Assembly: GCA_011055585.1 (NCBI GenBank)
Contig: DRGT01000087.1
Location: 1-19,541, forward strand
DNA: 19,541 bases
Reading direction: 5' to 3'
Source of the DNA: Candidatus Nitrosopumilus sp.
GTDB taxonomy: Archaea; Thermoproteota; Nitrososphaeria; Nitrososphaerales; Nitrosopumilaceae
Positions within the stretch are counted from its first letter, which is position 1; every line of letters begins with the position of its first letter. The notes beneath the pieces are model-generated. The model saw nothing but the letters and a program-made list of their open reading frames with translations, made no database searches and was not told the DNA's origin. Positions 12,835 to 19,541 of this stretch are shown here, piece by piece. The position numbers and the translations under genes were made by a program.

Positions 12835-13035
12835 ATGTCTCTTGCTGAAAGAAAATTCATGAAAGAATTAGATGAAATGATTCTAAATGCCTCAGAACCT
12901 CAACTCAAAAAAATTCAGGAATTGGACATTAAGACGCAAATGGATGGTTCAAACTTTTATGATGTGTTTTCAAAAAATGACAAAAAGTCAACTCTGACGT
13001 CAAAAGTACCTTCAATAAAAAAGAAGAAAAAATAG
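12835..13035 (+). CDS. Small hypothetical protein with Lys-rich tail
   Basis: A 66-residue product beginning MSLAERKFMKELDEMILNAS: an amphipathic helical N-terminal half, then a polar region (NFYDVFSKNDKKSTLTSK) and a terminal run of five lysines. No recognised domain. ATG 12835 follows TTTTTAATTTAAAATC, an AT-rich promoter-like tract close to the start. It ends 29 bases before the leader ORF at 13065 and 42 before the DHH gene, so the two may be co-transcribed. The basic tail could contact nucleic acid, which is only an inference. Confidence 0.65.
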   Translation: MSLAERKFMKELDEMILNASEPQLKKIQELDIKTQMDGSNFYDVFSKNDKKSTLTSKVPSIKKKKK

Positions 13036-13064
13036 CGATTTTAATTTAAATGGAGGGTCACTTT

Positions 13065-13088
13065 ATGATTCGTCCATATGGCCTCTAA
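13065..13088 (+). CDS. 7-codon ORF overlapping the DHH gene start
   Basis: GGAGGG at 13052-13057 is the strongest Shine-Dalgarno I see in the window and sits 7 bases before ATG 13065, which opens the peptide MIRPYGL and stops at TAA 13086-13088. The DHH start at 13078 lies inside it in another frame and has no Shine-Dalgarno of its own at normal distance. It may be a leader peptide that couples translation, or the sign of a frameshift joining MIRPYG- to the DHH protein. Confidence 0.35.
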   Translation: MIRPYGL

Positions 13089-14079
13089 AAAAGCAAAACA
13101 GAAAAAAACCAAATTAGTTTGTCTTTCACATAAAGAAGACGCAGACGGAATAAGCTCTGCCGCACTAATTCGTGAAGCACTTGGTGGAGACACAGTTCTT
13201 GCTGATTATCCTGGACAAATGGAAGCACTACAACAGATTGCAAGTGATCAAAAACTAAAAACACTATTCATTTGTGACTTGGGTTTGAGCAAAAAAAATC
13301 AAGATGAGTTTGTTCAAATCCTTAGTGATCTTAGAAAGCGTAAAATATCAATTACATACATTGATCATCATGATATAGATCCTAAAATTTTCAAACTACT
13401 TGAAAAAATTGGAGTCAAAATGATTCACAACATCAATGAATGTACCACAGTTTTAGCGTATGATAAATTTAAAACAAAATTATCGGATCATGCCGCATTT
13501 ATTGCTGCATGTGCTGCAATCACTGATTATATGGAAGACAGACCACTTGGTTCAAAACTATTACAAATTTTTGACAGACAATTTGCCCTTATTAGTGCAA
13601 CAGTTCTTACTTACAATATAGTCGGACATCAAAAAGATCCTGACTATCTTTTGTATTTAGTTGAAGAGCTTTCAGAATCAAAATATCCACATGAAATTCC
13701 AAATACTTATGAATTTGCACAAATCCAAGTAGAAAAATTAGCCAAAATGATAATAAAAGTCAAAAAGGATATGAAAATAATGAAGAATTTTGGTTACATG
13801 GAACTTTCAGATTCTGGTGCAAGTGGAGCGGTAAACTTCGTTCTTGGACTTTCTGGCAAAGATGTTGGAGTAGCATTCAAAGAACGAGTTGATCATGGAA
13901 TTTATGCTGTTTCTGTTAGGGGTTCCAAGAATTGCAAGGTACATCTTGGAAAAATTATTAATGATTTAGCTACTGATCTTGGAGGTTCTGGAGGTGGACA
14001 CAATAAAGCATGTGGTGCCGTAATTCCAAAAGCAAAGATTAAGACATTTCTTAAAGAATTCAATAAAAAACTAAATTAA
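13078..14079 (+). CDS. DHH/DHHA1 family phosphoesterase (RecJ-like)
   Basis: A 333-residue protein with DHH-family metal motifs: SHKEDADG (H18, D21, D23), ICDLG (D67), YIDHHDID (D96, H97, H98) and ITDYMED (D150), followed by a DHHA1 domain closed by LGGSGGGHNKACGA (301-314). These manganese-dependent enzymes include RecJ-type exonucleases, nanoRNases and cyclic-dinucleotide or oligonucleotide phosphodiesterases; archaeal relatives include the GINS-associated nuclease GAN. It is shorter than GAN and lacks an obvious OB domain, so nanoRNase-like or RecJ-like activity is the most that can be said. The Lys-rich N-terminus precedes the first strand. The chosen ATG 13078 has no upstream in-frame start, because a TGA lies three codons before it; GGAGGG further upstream belongs to the overlapping mini-ORF. 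Confidence 0.88.
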   Translation: MASKKAKQKKTKLVCLSHKEDADGISSAALIREALGGDTVLADYPGQMEALQQIASDQKLKTLFICDLGLSKKNQDEFVQILSDLRKRKISITYIDHHDIDPKIFKLLEKIGVKMIHNINECTTVLAYDKFKTKLSDHAAFIAACAAITDYMEDRPLGSKLLQIFDRQFALISATVLTYNIVGHQKDPDYLLYLVEELSESKYPHEIPNTYEFAQIQVEKLAKMIIKVKKDMKIMKNFGYMELSDSGASGAVNFVLGLSGKDVGVAFKERVDHGIYAVSVRGSKNCKVHLGKIINDLATDLGGSGGGHNKACGAVIPKAKIKTFLKEFNKKLN

Positions 14080-14136
14080 AAAAGAGAATTTTATTGCAGG
14101 AATCTTGGAATTCGTTTACAAGATGTGAGATTGAAA

Positions 14137-14171
14137 CTAGTCTCAAGCCTGACTAGATTTTGAGTTTAATT
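14137..14171 (+). terminator. Stem-loop after the DHH gene
   Basis: CTAGTC (14137-14142) pairs with GACTAG (14151-14156) around an 8-base loop, and is followed by ATTTTGAGTTTAATT, a T-rich tract. GAGA/TCTC and CTCAA/TTGAG offer competing pairings in the same segment. Position 58 bases after the stop fits a transcript end. Confidence 0.45.
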
Positions 14172-14230
14172 AAAAGGATTTGTCCAAATCTTCTTTAAAA
14201 TGAAAATAATGTATTTTAATTTGGAACAAT

Positions 14231-14248
14231 TTTTTAATAATTTAAAAG
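14231..14248 (+). promoter_or_regulatory. TATA-like tract of the DUF3179 gene
   Basis: TTTTTAATAATTTAAAAG is centred about 25 bases before the TTG at 14265, which has no Shine-Dalgarno. This supports a leaderless TTG start. Confidence 0.5.
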
Positions 14249-14264
14249 GCTATTTTATCTAAGT

Positions 14265-15488
14265 TTGAACCCAAGATATGTTATTCCAGCAATAGCTGCA
14301 GGTATTGCAATTGTTGCTATTATTGTAATGATGAATGGCGAATCTCAATTTTCAGAAAACCAAGTAGTTACACAATCTCCTGACAAAAATCAAATAACAA
14401 CTCTAACCCCTGTACAGGAAAATGAAATTGAATCAAGCCCACAATATATTCCAATAGAAGAAAATGAACCCGCCCCAGAAGTTAAACAAACTGTTCAATC
14501 AATTGAATATGAAATATTTGTCACAAATGGCGAAAAGCACATTGTACCTCTTGATAAAATAAAAAGTGGAGGCCCTCCTCCAGATGGAATTCCATCAATT
14601 GATGATCCAAAATTTACAGAAGCAGACAATGAAAATCATGTTGCAGATTCAGACATTGTACTTGGTTTAGAAATAAATGGCGAAGCAAAGGCATATCCTC
14701 TTTCAATTTTAGTTTGGCATGAAATTGTAAATGATAATGTTGGTGGTGTTCCAGTAGCTGTTACCTATTGCCCTCTATGTTTCACGAATCAGGTTTTTGA
14801 GAGAGTTTTAGATGGCCAATCTGTAGAGTTTGGAACATCAGGCAAATTATACAACAGTAATTTAGTGATGTATGACAGGATGACAGGAACTTACTGGAGT
14901 CAAGGATTAGGGCTTGCAATAAAGGGAGAACTTACTGGTCAGAGATTAAACATCATTCCATTTGATGTAATAACTTGGGGTGATTGGAAAAAACTTTACC
15001 CCGATACTGTAGTATTGACCACAAACACTGGACACATACGTGCCTATGGGGTTGACCCATATGGGGACTATTACACAGACCCAAGAATAATTTTCCCAGT
15101 AGAATATAGAGATGATAGAATGCATCCAAAAGAGATCATTTTGGGATTTCATGAAGGTCTAGTTTTCAAGGCATACAAGCAACAGGATGTAGAATCTTCA
15201 ATAGTAATTAATGATCAAGTAAATAATGAACCAATTTTGCTAGTATCACTTTATTCTGGAAATGCTAGATCATTTGATAGAATGGTTGCTGGTGAAATTC
15301 TTGAATTTACATACAAAGATAACAAAATTGTTGACATCAATACAAATTCTGAATGGAATTATGATGGAATTGCGATATCTGGAGAACTCGAAGGAACAGA
15401 ACTTGAACGCCTTGCCTTTAATCCTGGATTCTGGTTTGAATGGATTGCATTTCATCCTGAAACTCAAGTGTATGGTGGAACTACTTGA
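14265..15488 (+). CDS. DUF3179-family membrane-anchored extracytoplasmic protein
   Basis: A 407-residue protein with a single N-terminal hydrophobic segment (residues 6-23, VIPAIAAGIAIVAIIVMM) preceded by an Arg, then a polar linker rich in Gln, Glu and Pro (about 28-78), then a DUF3179 domain: SGGPPPDGIPSIDDPKF (101-117), AYPLSILVWHEIVND (143-157), VTYCPLCFTNQVF (166-178) and MTGTYWSQ (206-213). The domain probably lies outside the membrane. Its biochemical role is not established; the CPLC pair might bind metal or form a disulfide. TTG 14265 is supported by the TATA-like tract upstream. Its stop overlaps the start of the next gene, so both are translationally coupled. Confidence 0.88.
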   Translation: MNPRYVIPAIAAGIAIVAIIVMMNGESQFSENQVVTQSPDKNQITTLTPVQENEIESSPQYIPIEENEPAPEVKQTVQSIEYEIFVTNGEKHIVPLDKIKSGGPPPDGIPSIDDPKFTEADNENHVADSDIVLGLEINGEAKAYPLSILVWHEIVNDNVGGVPVAVTYCPLCFTNQVFERVLDGQSVEFGTSGKLYNSNLVMYDRMTGTYWSQGLGLAIKGELTGQRLNIIPFDVITWGDWKKLYPDTVVLTTNTGHIRAYGVDPYGDYYTDPRIIFPVEYRDDRMHPKEIILGFHEGLVFKAYKQQDVESSIVINDQVNNEPILLVSLYSGNARSFDRMVAGEILEFTYKDNKIVDINTNSEWNYDGIAISGELEGTELERLAFNPGFWFEWIAFHPETQVYGGTT

Positions 15489-15970
15489 AGCCAATTAAAA
15501 AAGGAATTCTTGTTGGAATAATCACAATAATTGCTTATCTGACAGTAGTTATAGTTACTACTCCAGCATTACCTCCTGATGCCGCAATCAGTGCAGCGTT
15601 TGAGATAAACTCTATTGTAATTATCGGCATGGGTGTTGGAATTGGATTGCAAATGTATCTTACGGGAAAAAGCAAAATGCTTGGCTGCAAATTAAGTGTC
15701 AAGAAAAAAGCGTTTGTTGGAAATTCTGGCAGCACCGCTGCAACCTCATTCTTTTCATTCTTTTCCCTAGTCCCGCTAGGATGCTGTGGTTGGTGGCTGT
15801 ATGTATTATCTTTACTGCCAAGTGTAGTTGGCACAGGAGTTTCTGCAGTATTGATTGAATATAGTCAGACATTGGCATATCTTGGTTTGGCAATAATTTT
15901 TGGATTTAATGCACTAACAGCAATCAAATTACAAAAAGAAAAAAAGTTACGAAAAATTAGTATGGCCTAA
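15485..15970 (+). CDS. Small polytopic membrane protein coupled to the DUF3179 gene
   Basis: A 161-residue protein with about four hydrophobic segments: ~8-25, ~41-58, ~87-112 (including PLGCCGWWLYVLSLL) and ~129-146, ending in a Lys-rich cytoplasmic-type tail. The GCCGWW motif and a further Cys at 68 stand out. Family not recognised. The start TTG at 15485 overlaps the upstream stop in the sequence TTGA, the usual arrangement of coupled genes, so the product probably works with the DUF3179 protein at the membrane. An internal Met would remove the first membrane segment, which supports TTG. Confidence 0.78.
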   Translation: MKPIKKGILVGIITIIAYLTVVIVTTPALPPDAAISAAFEINSIVIIGMGVGIGLQMYLTGKSKMLGCKLSVKKKAFVGNSGSTAATSFFSFFSLVPLGCCGWWLYVLSLLPSVVGTGVSAVLIEYSQTLAYLGLAIIFGFNALTAIKLQKEKKLRKISMA

Positions 15971-16003
15971 CCTTTTTCCGAATATTAATACTATATGAAA
16001 ATG

Positions 16004-16041
16004 TTAGTATCTTTGTTTACAAACACAAGCTTAGATACTAA
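16004..16041. promoter_or_regulatory. Inverted repeat upstream of the 43-aa zinc protein
   Basis: TTAGTATC (16004-16011) and GATACTAA (16034-16041) are exact reverse complements 22 bases apart. They lie 26-63 bases before the ATG at 16067, where an operator could lie, and 34 bases after the membrane-protein stop, where a 3'-end stem-loop could equally lie. Confidence 0.4.
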
Positions 16042-16066
16042 AGTATTCTAGTTCCAATGAAATAAA

Positions 16067-16198
16067 ATGAAACATCTTGATGATTCAAACATTCAGATAG
16101 ATTTTGATAAATATCTTAACTGTCCATATTGTAAAAAATCTGGACTATATTGTCCTGAACATAGAAGTGAAGTAGAACAGATTCTTAAACAAAACTAG
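16067..16198 (+). CDS. 43-residue Cys/His mini-protein
   Basis: A short ORF from ATG 16067 to TAG 16198. The product has C19-P-Y-C22 and C29-P-E-H32, a compact Cys-Cys-Cys-His set that looks like a small zinc site, between an acidic N-terminus (MKHLDDSNIQIDFDKY) and a helical C-terminus (SEVEQILKQN). It ends two bases before the stop of the convergent Cys-rich gene at 16201. The metal-site spacing makes it probably real. Function unknown. Confidence 0.55.
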   Translation: MKHLDDSNIQIDFDKYLNCPYCKKSGLYCPEHRSEVEQILKQN

Positions 16199-16200
16199 TA

Positions 16201-16347
16201 TTATTTGCGCATTTTTCTAACTAATTTTTTTACTTGTCTATATGCTAATACTGGTGGTATGCAATATAGACATCCAATTTGTTTAATTGAGCAACAACAA
16301 AAACAATCACACTTTCCTTTTTCATGTTTGCAATCTTCACATATCAT
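16201..16347 (-). CDS. 48-residue protein with nine cysteines
   Basis: An ORF from ATG 16347 to TAA 16201. Cysteines are at 3, 6, 13, 15, 17, 18, 19, 26 and 29, including the run CDCFCCC, followed by a basic helical tail (YRQVKKLVRKMRK). Nineteen per cent Cys in so small a protein suggests binding of several metal ions or a cluster. Its start overlaps the end of the zinc-ribbon gene 16337-16525 by 11 bases on the same strand, which indicates translational coupling and supports that the ORF is real. It is not a family I can name; metallothionein-like metal storage is one possibility. Confidence 0.6.
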   Translation of the reverse strand: MICEDCKHEKGKCDCFCCCSIKQIGCLYCIPPVLAYRQVKKLVRKMRK

Positions 16348-16525
16348 ATTTCTTACTCCTTGGGTTTGATCTTAGTCGTGTTTTACAACATGGACACATT
16401 ATTTCACTCGAAAAGAAAAACAATGCACATAAAGAACACCACTTTTGACCAATCTTATACCTTAGATTACTTGAAAATGATTCCTTCTTGAATCTAATAC
16501 ATAGTCCCTTACACGTTTGAGCCAT
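16337..16525 (-). CDS. Thaumarchaeal-type zinc-ribbon mini-protein
   Basis: A 62-residue protein with C5-xxx-C9, C30-xx-C33 and C44-x-CC (46-47), in the frame CKGLCIRFK ... GQKWCSLC ... MCPCCKTRLRSNPR. I recognise this as a layout that recurs in many small paralogues of Nitrosopumilus-like archaea (CKG-x-C, GQK-x-C-xx-C, CPCC-xxx-LR). It probably binds zinc; partners are unknown, and transcription-related roles have only been guessed. ATG 16525 lies about 25 bases after TTTAAATAC on the minus strand, so the message is probably leaderless. The downstream Cys-rich ORF overlaps its end. Confidence 0.82.
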   Translation of the reverse strand: MAQTCKGLCIRFKKESFSSNLRYKIGQKWCSLCALFFFSSEIMCPCCKTRLRSNPRSKKYDM

Positions 16526-16575
16526 AATGATAAAAGCTTCTGTAATGTATTTAAAAAAATTTCCAAATTCCAGTC

Positions 16576-17034
16576 TTAACTTTTTTCAATTTCAACAACT
16601 GCATCAATTTCTGTCATGGAGTTTAATGGCAAACTTGAAACTCCTACGGCAATTCTTGCATGTTGTCCCTTTTCTCCAAAAATTTCAAAAAAAAGATCTG
16701 ATGCTGCATCGATAACTTTTGGATGTTGAGTAAAATTTGATTCAGAATTTACAAACCCTGAAACTTTGACAATTTTTGAAATCTTATCTAAATCTCCAAT
16801 CTCACTTTTTAGCTGTGCTAAAATGTTAATTGCGCAAAGTTTTGCAGATTTTCTAGCCTCCTCTAGGTTTTCATCATTTACTTTGCCTTTATGGATTACT
16901 TTGCCATCTTTCATCGGAATCTGCCCAGATACATATGCCACATTATTGGAAATTACCACTGGAACATATGCTCCCGCTGGTTTTGGCGGAGTAGATAATT
17001 CAATTCCTAAGGATTTTAGTTTCTCATCTATCAT
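16576..17034 (-). CDS. RidA/YjgF-family protein
   Basis: A 152-residue member of the RidA (YjgF/UK114) family, of the longer subgroup with an N-terminal extension (EKLKSLGIELSTPPKPAGAYVP). Family marks are YVSGQIP (34-40), SGFVNS (92-97), the imine-binding Arg R127 in GQHARIAV, and the Glu E142 in TEIDAVVEIE, at the same 15-residue spacing as in the enzyme that hydrolyses 2-aminoacrylate and other imines. RidA-type deaminase activity is therefore plausible; subgroup members can have other substrates. It follows the TrmB-family gene on the same strand after 32 bases and may share its transcript. Confidence 0.9.
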   Translation of the reverse strand: MIDEKLKSLGIELSTPPKPAGAYVPVVISNNVAYVSGQIPMKDGKVIHKGKVNDENLEEARKSAKLCAINILAQLKSEIGDLDKISKIVKVSGFVNSESNFTQHPKVIDAASDLFFEIFGEKGQHARIAVGVSSLPLNSMTEIDAVVEIEKS

Positions 17035-17066
17035 GAAAATTCTAAAAAATTGACTAGTTTTAGTTT

Positions 17067-18224
17067 TTACGAATTAATCTTGATGTGTACCTTTTCTCCT
17101 TTATGTGCCTGATTCTGATACACTAATCTAGGCCTGTGACCCTGTTTTTGGAGATATCCAGTAATTATGGCTGCCCATGGAAGTGAATGACCACTATTCA
17201 TTCTTGATTCAATCGTAATGTTTTTTGTTCCTGGTTCCAAATTTGCCCTTCCAGAACAGACCATTTGCAATGAAGAGTCAATAATTGTAATCAATTCTTC
17301 AAGTGATTTTGATCTAAGATTTATTCCATTTTTTTCAAGAAACTCTAACATGTCAATATCATGGTTTTTTGAAACTAGAGATGCGTTTAGAATATGTCCT
17401 AAAGCATCCTCGTTAACTAATCGTATAATTCTGTAAACTTCTTGAGCCTCTGATTTTGTCATGTCATACAAGCTATCAATTTTCATTGAATTCTTCCAAA
17501 CATGAGAAAATACTTTCATCTGATTCACTCCCAAAATTTCTGTAGAAGAAAATATAGCACCTTTACCATTGTTGCTGTCAATCAGCATTAATTCTGTTTC
17601 ATCGAAAATGAAACAGTTCTGAATAATGTCAGAAATTCTAATCTTCGCTCCATCAGGAATTGCCTTAATCGATTCAGAACCAAGCAAAGATGGTGGAATG
17701 ATAATTTTTACTTCCAAATCACGTCTTAATACCGTTAACATCTGATCTTTACATTCGGCAAGAAGACCAAGGCCCCACTGATCAACCATGATGTAAATTC
17801 TTGATTTAGAGCCTTCAACCATTGTTCTTAGCTGACTTAAAACAGCATTTGCACTGAGATCAAAATATCTCTTCTCTACTGCACCTCTCGATTTCTTACT
17901 ATCCTCACTCATTTTTTTTAGATTTGTAACCAAAGTGTTCATTGCATTTACCTTGTTGATCTGTTCTTGAATAATATCATCAAATGCATCAACAGGCGCA
18001 ATTGAAGTACACATTCTTGGTTTGCTTTTTGAAATAATTGCCAACTTTTTCTTTTCCAGTTTTAACAAAATTGGATATACCTTTGTTCTTGGCAATTCAG
18101 AATAATATGCTAATTCACTAGCTGAAATGGTTCCTTTTGCTACCAATGTTACATAAGCGCGTGCCTCATAGTTGCTTAAGCCAAATTCTTCAAGACTAAC
18201 TGTAAGGGCATGTTCGTTAACCAC
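17067..18224 (-). CDS. TrmB-family transcriptional regulator
   Basis: A 385-residue protein. Residues ~8-75 form a winged helix-turn-helix of the TrmB type (EFGLSNYEARAYVTLV, then ASELAYYSELPRTKVYPIL, then the wing KLEKKKLAIISKSKP). A coiled-coil linker at ~82-115 precedes a C-terminal domain starting near RIYIMVDQWGLGLL, similar to the phospholipase-D-like fold in sugar-binding TrmB proteins, and an extra C-terminal part with HSLPWAAIITGYLQKQGHRPRLVY. TrmB proteins bind DNA as dimers and respond to small ligands such as sugars; the effector here is unknown. GTG at 18224 is the only start between the in-frame TAG upstream and the conserved helix. It is divergent from the cdvC gene pair, with 191 bases between, and could regulate that side or the RidA gene. 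Confidence 0.85.
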   Translation of the reverse strand: MVNEHALTVSLEEFGLSNYEARAYVTLVAKGTISASELAYYSELPRTKVYPILLKLEKKKLAIISKSKPRMCTSIAPVDAFDDIIQEQINKVNAMNTLVTNLKKMSEDSKKSRGAVEKRYFDLSANAVLSQLRTMVEGSKSRIYIMVDQWGLGLLAECKDQMLTVLRRDLEVKIIIPPSLLGSESIKAIPDGAKIRISDIIQNCFIFDETELMLIDSNNGKGAIFSSTEILGVNQMKVFSHVWKNSMKIDSLYDMTKSEAQEVYRIIRLVNEDALGHILNASLVSKNHDIDMLEFLEKNGINLRSKSLEELITIIDSSLQMVCSGRANLEPGTKNITIESRMNSGHSLPWAAIITGYLQKQGHRPRLVYQNQAHKGEKVHIKINS

Positions 18225-18415
18225 ATGCTCTACTGAATTTAGATTAGGTAAAATCGAGAGCTAAACTTCTTAGTACATCTACTCAAATACTGTCCTCTCT
18301 GTGTTGTGTCACTGCAGTTAAAACCCCTACTAGAAATGGATTAAGCAAAATTGATCGTAGGCTCTAAAATTAGCGAGTCCTCTCCTAATGTACAATTCCT
18401 AATATCACACAATCC

Positions 18416-18919
18416 TTGAGGGCTCTTAAACCAAATAGAAATCTGAAAAAGGATTTGGAGAAGGTACGGAAATTATCGTCCATAGTAGATAAAAAAATGG
18501 AAAATTATAGGCAAAAAAACAATCAAAAAATTGAAAAACTCACTCCTGCTGAATTACAGGATTTACATGAAATTCTTAGAATTGCTGATTTTATCTTAAC
18601 AAAACATGAAATGAACAAAGATTTTCATTCTATTTTGAAAGAATTTGTTGGGATCATAAACAACTCTGCAAACTCTGTCGAAACACTGGATGATGAAATC
18701 AGCGAACTAGTAATTTCAGCTGAAAGCACAATAACTCGCATCAAAACCCTTCAGGCCAAGGTATCTAATGATTTTGATTTTGAAGCGAATCAAAAAGAGG
18801 TCAAAATTGAAGAAATTACCTCAGAATCAAGTGGAAATAATTTAACCAATTCTTCTACAGGCGTTTACACTCATGGATACCAACACAATTCTGCAGTTGA
18901 GGCTGAACAGGTAATCTAG
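18416..18919 (+). CDS. Helical protein directly upstream of cdvC
   Basis: A 167-residue protein, mostly helical: a very basic N-terminus (RALKPNRNLKKDLEKVRK), helices to about residue 118 with a conspicuous acidic segment (ETLDDEISELVISAESTITR), and a polar Ser/Asn-rich tail (SESSGNNLTNSSTGVY). A basic first helix followed by acidic helices recalls ESCRT-III-like CdvB proteins, but I see no Pro-rich MIM2 motif and the length is short, so I do not call it CdvB. Its TAG stop is followed immediately by the ATG of cdvC with no gap, implying coupled expression and a link to cell division. The start is TTG at 18416, eight codons after an in-frame TAA; ATG at codon 28 is the alternative. Confidence 0.65.
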   Translation: MRALKPNRNLKKDLEKVRKLSSIVDKKMENYRQKNNQKIEKLTPAELQDLHEILRIADFILTKHEMNKDFHSILKEFVGIINNSANSVETLDDEISELVISAESTITRIKTLQAKVSNDFDFEANQKEVKIEEITSESSGNNLTNSSTGVYTHGYQHNSAVEAEQVI

Positions 18920-19541
18920 ATGAGTTTAGCCCCACAAGAGTTAGAAAATAGCGCAAGCAAATATGCTTCTGACGCAATTAAGTTTGATTCCCAGGGAGCT
19001 AGGGGTATGGCAATTGCCAATTATCAAAAGGCAATAGATTCTCTTGTAAGATTAATGCGACTTTATCCAAATAGCAAACTAAATCCAATCTACAAAGAAC
19101 GAACACTTTCTTATCAAACAAGAATCAAAGCACTAAAAGAAACTCATGGTGTAGAACCTGCAATTGATCCTCGTGCTTCACCAGAAGAGCAAAGGGCTAA
19201 TCTAAAGAAACATCAAGACAAAACTGATGTTGAAGACCTTATTATGAAAGAAAAACCCAACGTTCGTTGGGAAGAAGTTATAGGAGTAGATGACGCAAAA
19301 AATGCATTACGTGAATCAATTGTTTATCCAACTAAAAGACCTGATTTGTTTCCACTTGGCTGGCCTAAAGGACTGTTACTTTACGGGCCACCTGGTTGTG
19401 GTAAAACAATTCTAGCAGCTGCAATTGCAAGTGAGCTTGATGGTTATTTCATAAACGTTGATGCAGCATCTATGATGAGTAAATGGCTTGGCGAAGCTGA
19501 GAAAAATGTTTCCAAACTGTTTAACATGGCAAGAGATTATG
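18920..19541 (+). CDS. cdvC: CdvC, Vps4-like AAA ATPase (3' end beyond window)
   Basis: The first 207 residues are visible. Residues 1-~75 form an MIT domain (SASKYASDAIKFDSQGARG, then AIANYQKAIDSLVRLM), a linker with a charged region follows (~80-112), and the AAA core begins at VRWEEVIGVDDAKNAL (115-130) with Walker A GPPGCGKT at 156-163 and the substrate-loop region MMSKWLGEAEKNV (185-197), as in Vps4. Walker B and the arginine fingers lie beyond the end. CdvC works with the ESCRT-III-like CdvB in archaeal cell division, using its MIT domain to bind CdvB and ATP hydrolysis to remodel the filament. ATG 18920 directly abuts the stop of the upstream helical gene. Confidence 0.93.
   Translation, partial: MSLAPQELENSASKYASDAIKFDSQGARGMAIANYQKAIDSLVRLMRLYPNSKLNPIYKERTLSYQTRIKALKETHGVEPAIDPRASPEEQRANLKKHQDKTDVEDLIMKEKPNVRWEEVIGVDDAKNALRESIVYPTKRPDLFPLGWPKGLLLYGPPGCGKTILAAAIASELDGYFINVDAASMMSKWLGEAEKNVSKLFNMARDY

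Overview
The window looks like a chromosomal segment of a low-GC, ammonia-oxidising archaeon of the Nitrosopumilus type (Nitrososphaerota/Thaumarchaeota). The evidence is the combination of an archaeal TATA-binding protein, an Sm-like protein, a Vps4-type division ATPase (CdvC) with an N-terminal MIT domain, an F420-type oxidoreductase, a TrmB-family regulator, a short iron-ADH-family protein resembling the malonic semialdehyde reductase known from Nitrosopumilus, and several very small Cys-rich proteins. Many genes start with TTG or GTG, or directly at an ATG about 26 bases after a TATA-like box, which suggests leaderless transcripts. No rRNA, tRNA or CRISPR array was seen.

Layout. Bases 1-3121: a 5'-open coding region with a Gly/Asn-rich tail, then two minus-strand genes (F420-type oxidoreductase, semialdehyde reductase-like protein). 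Bases 3281-4664: an information-processing cluster with a minus-strand group (Cys-rich mini-protein, 44-aa ORF, Sm-like protein), a plus-strand zinc ribbon and TBP. Bases 4821-6512: a fused cytidylyltransferase/CDP-alcohol phosphotransferase and a GIY-YIG-like protein. Bases 6645-10002: glycerate 2-kinase, three small conserved-looking ORFs and citrate synthase.

Bases about 10,070-12,830 look accessory. They hold a short ORF resembling the N-terminus of a tyrosine recombinase, a SAM methyltransferase, a PII-like protein with a shortened T-loop, a 78-aa orphan and two long non-coding stretches. The non-coding DNA is unusually structured: a dispersed hairpin with a constant seven-base loop, a three-tier stem-loop followed by a T-run, and a nested inverted-repeat region very rich in AGCT.

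Bases 12,835-15,970: a small basic protein, a DHH phosphoesterase preceded by a 7-codon ORF with a strong Shine-Dalgarno, and a DUF3179 protein coupled to a small membrane protein. Bases 16,067-18,224: three tiny Cys-rich proteins, RidA and a TrmB-family regulator. Bases 18,416-19,541: a helical protein joined directly to cdvC, which runs off the window end.

Functionally the window mixes carbon metabolism (semialdehyde reductase, glycerate kinase, citrate synthase), information processing (TBP, Sm-like, DHH) and cell division (CdvC), with one plausible accessory island in the middle.
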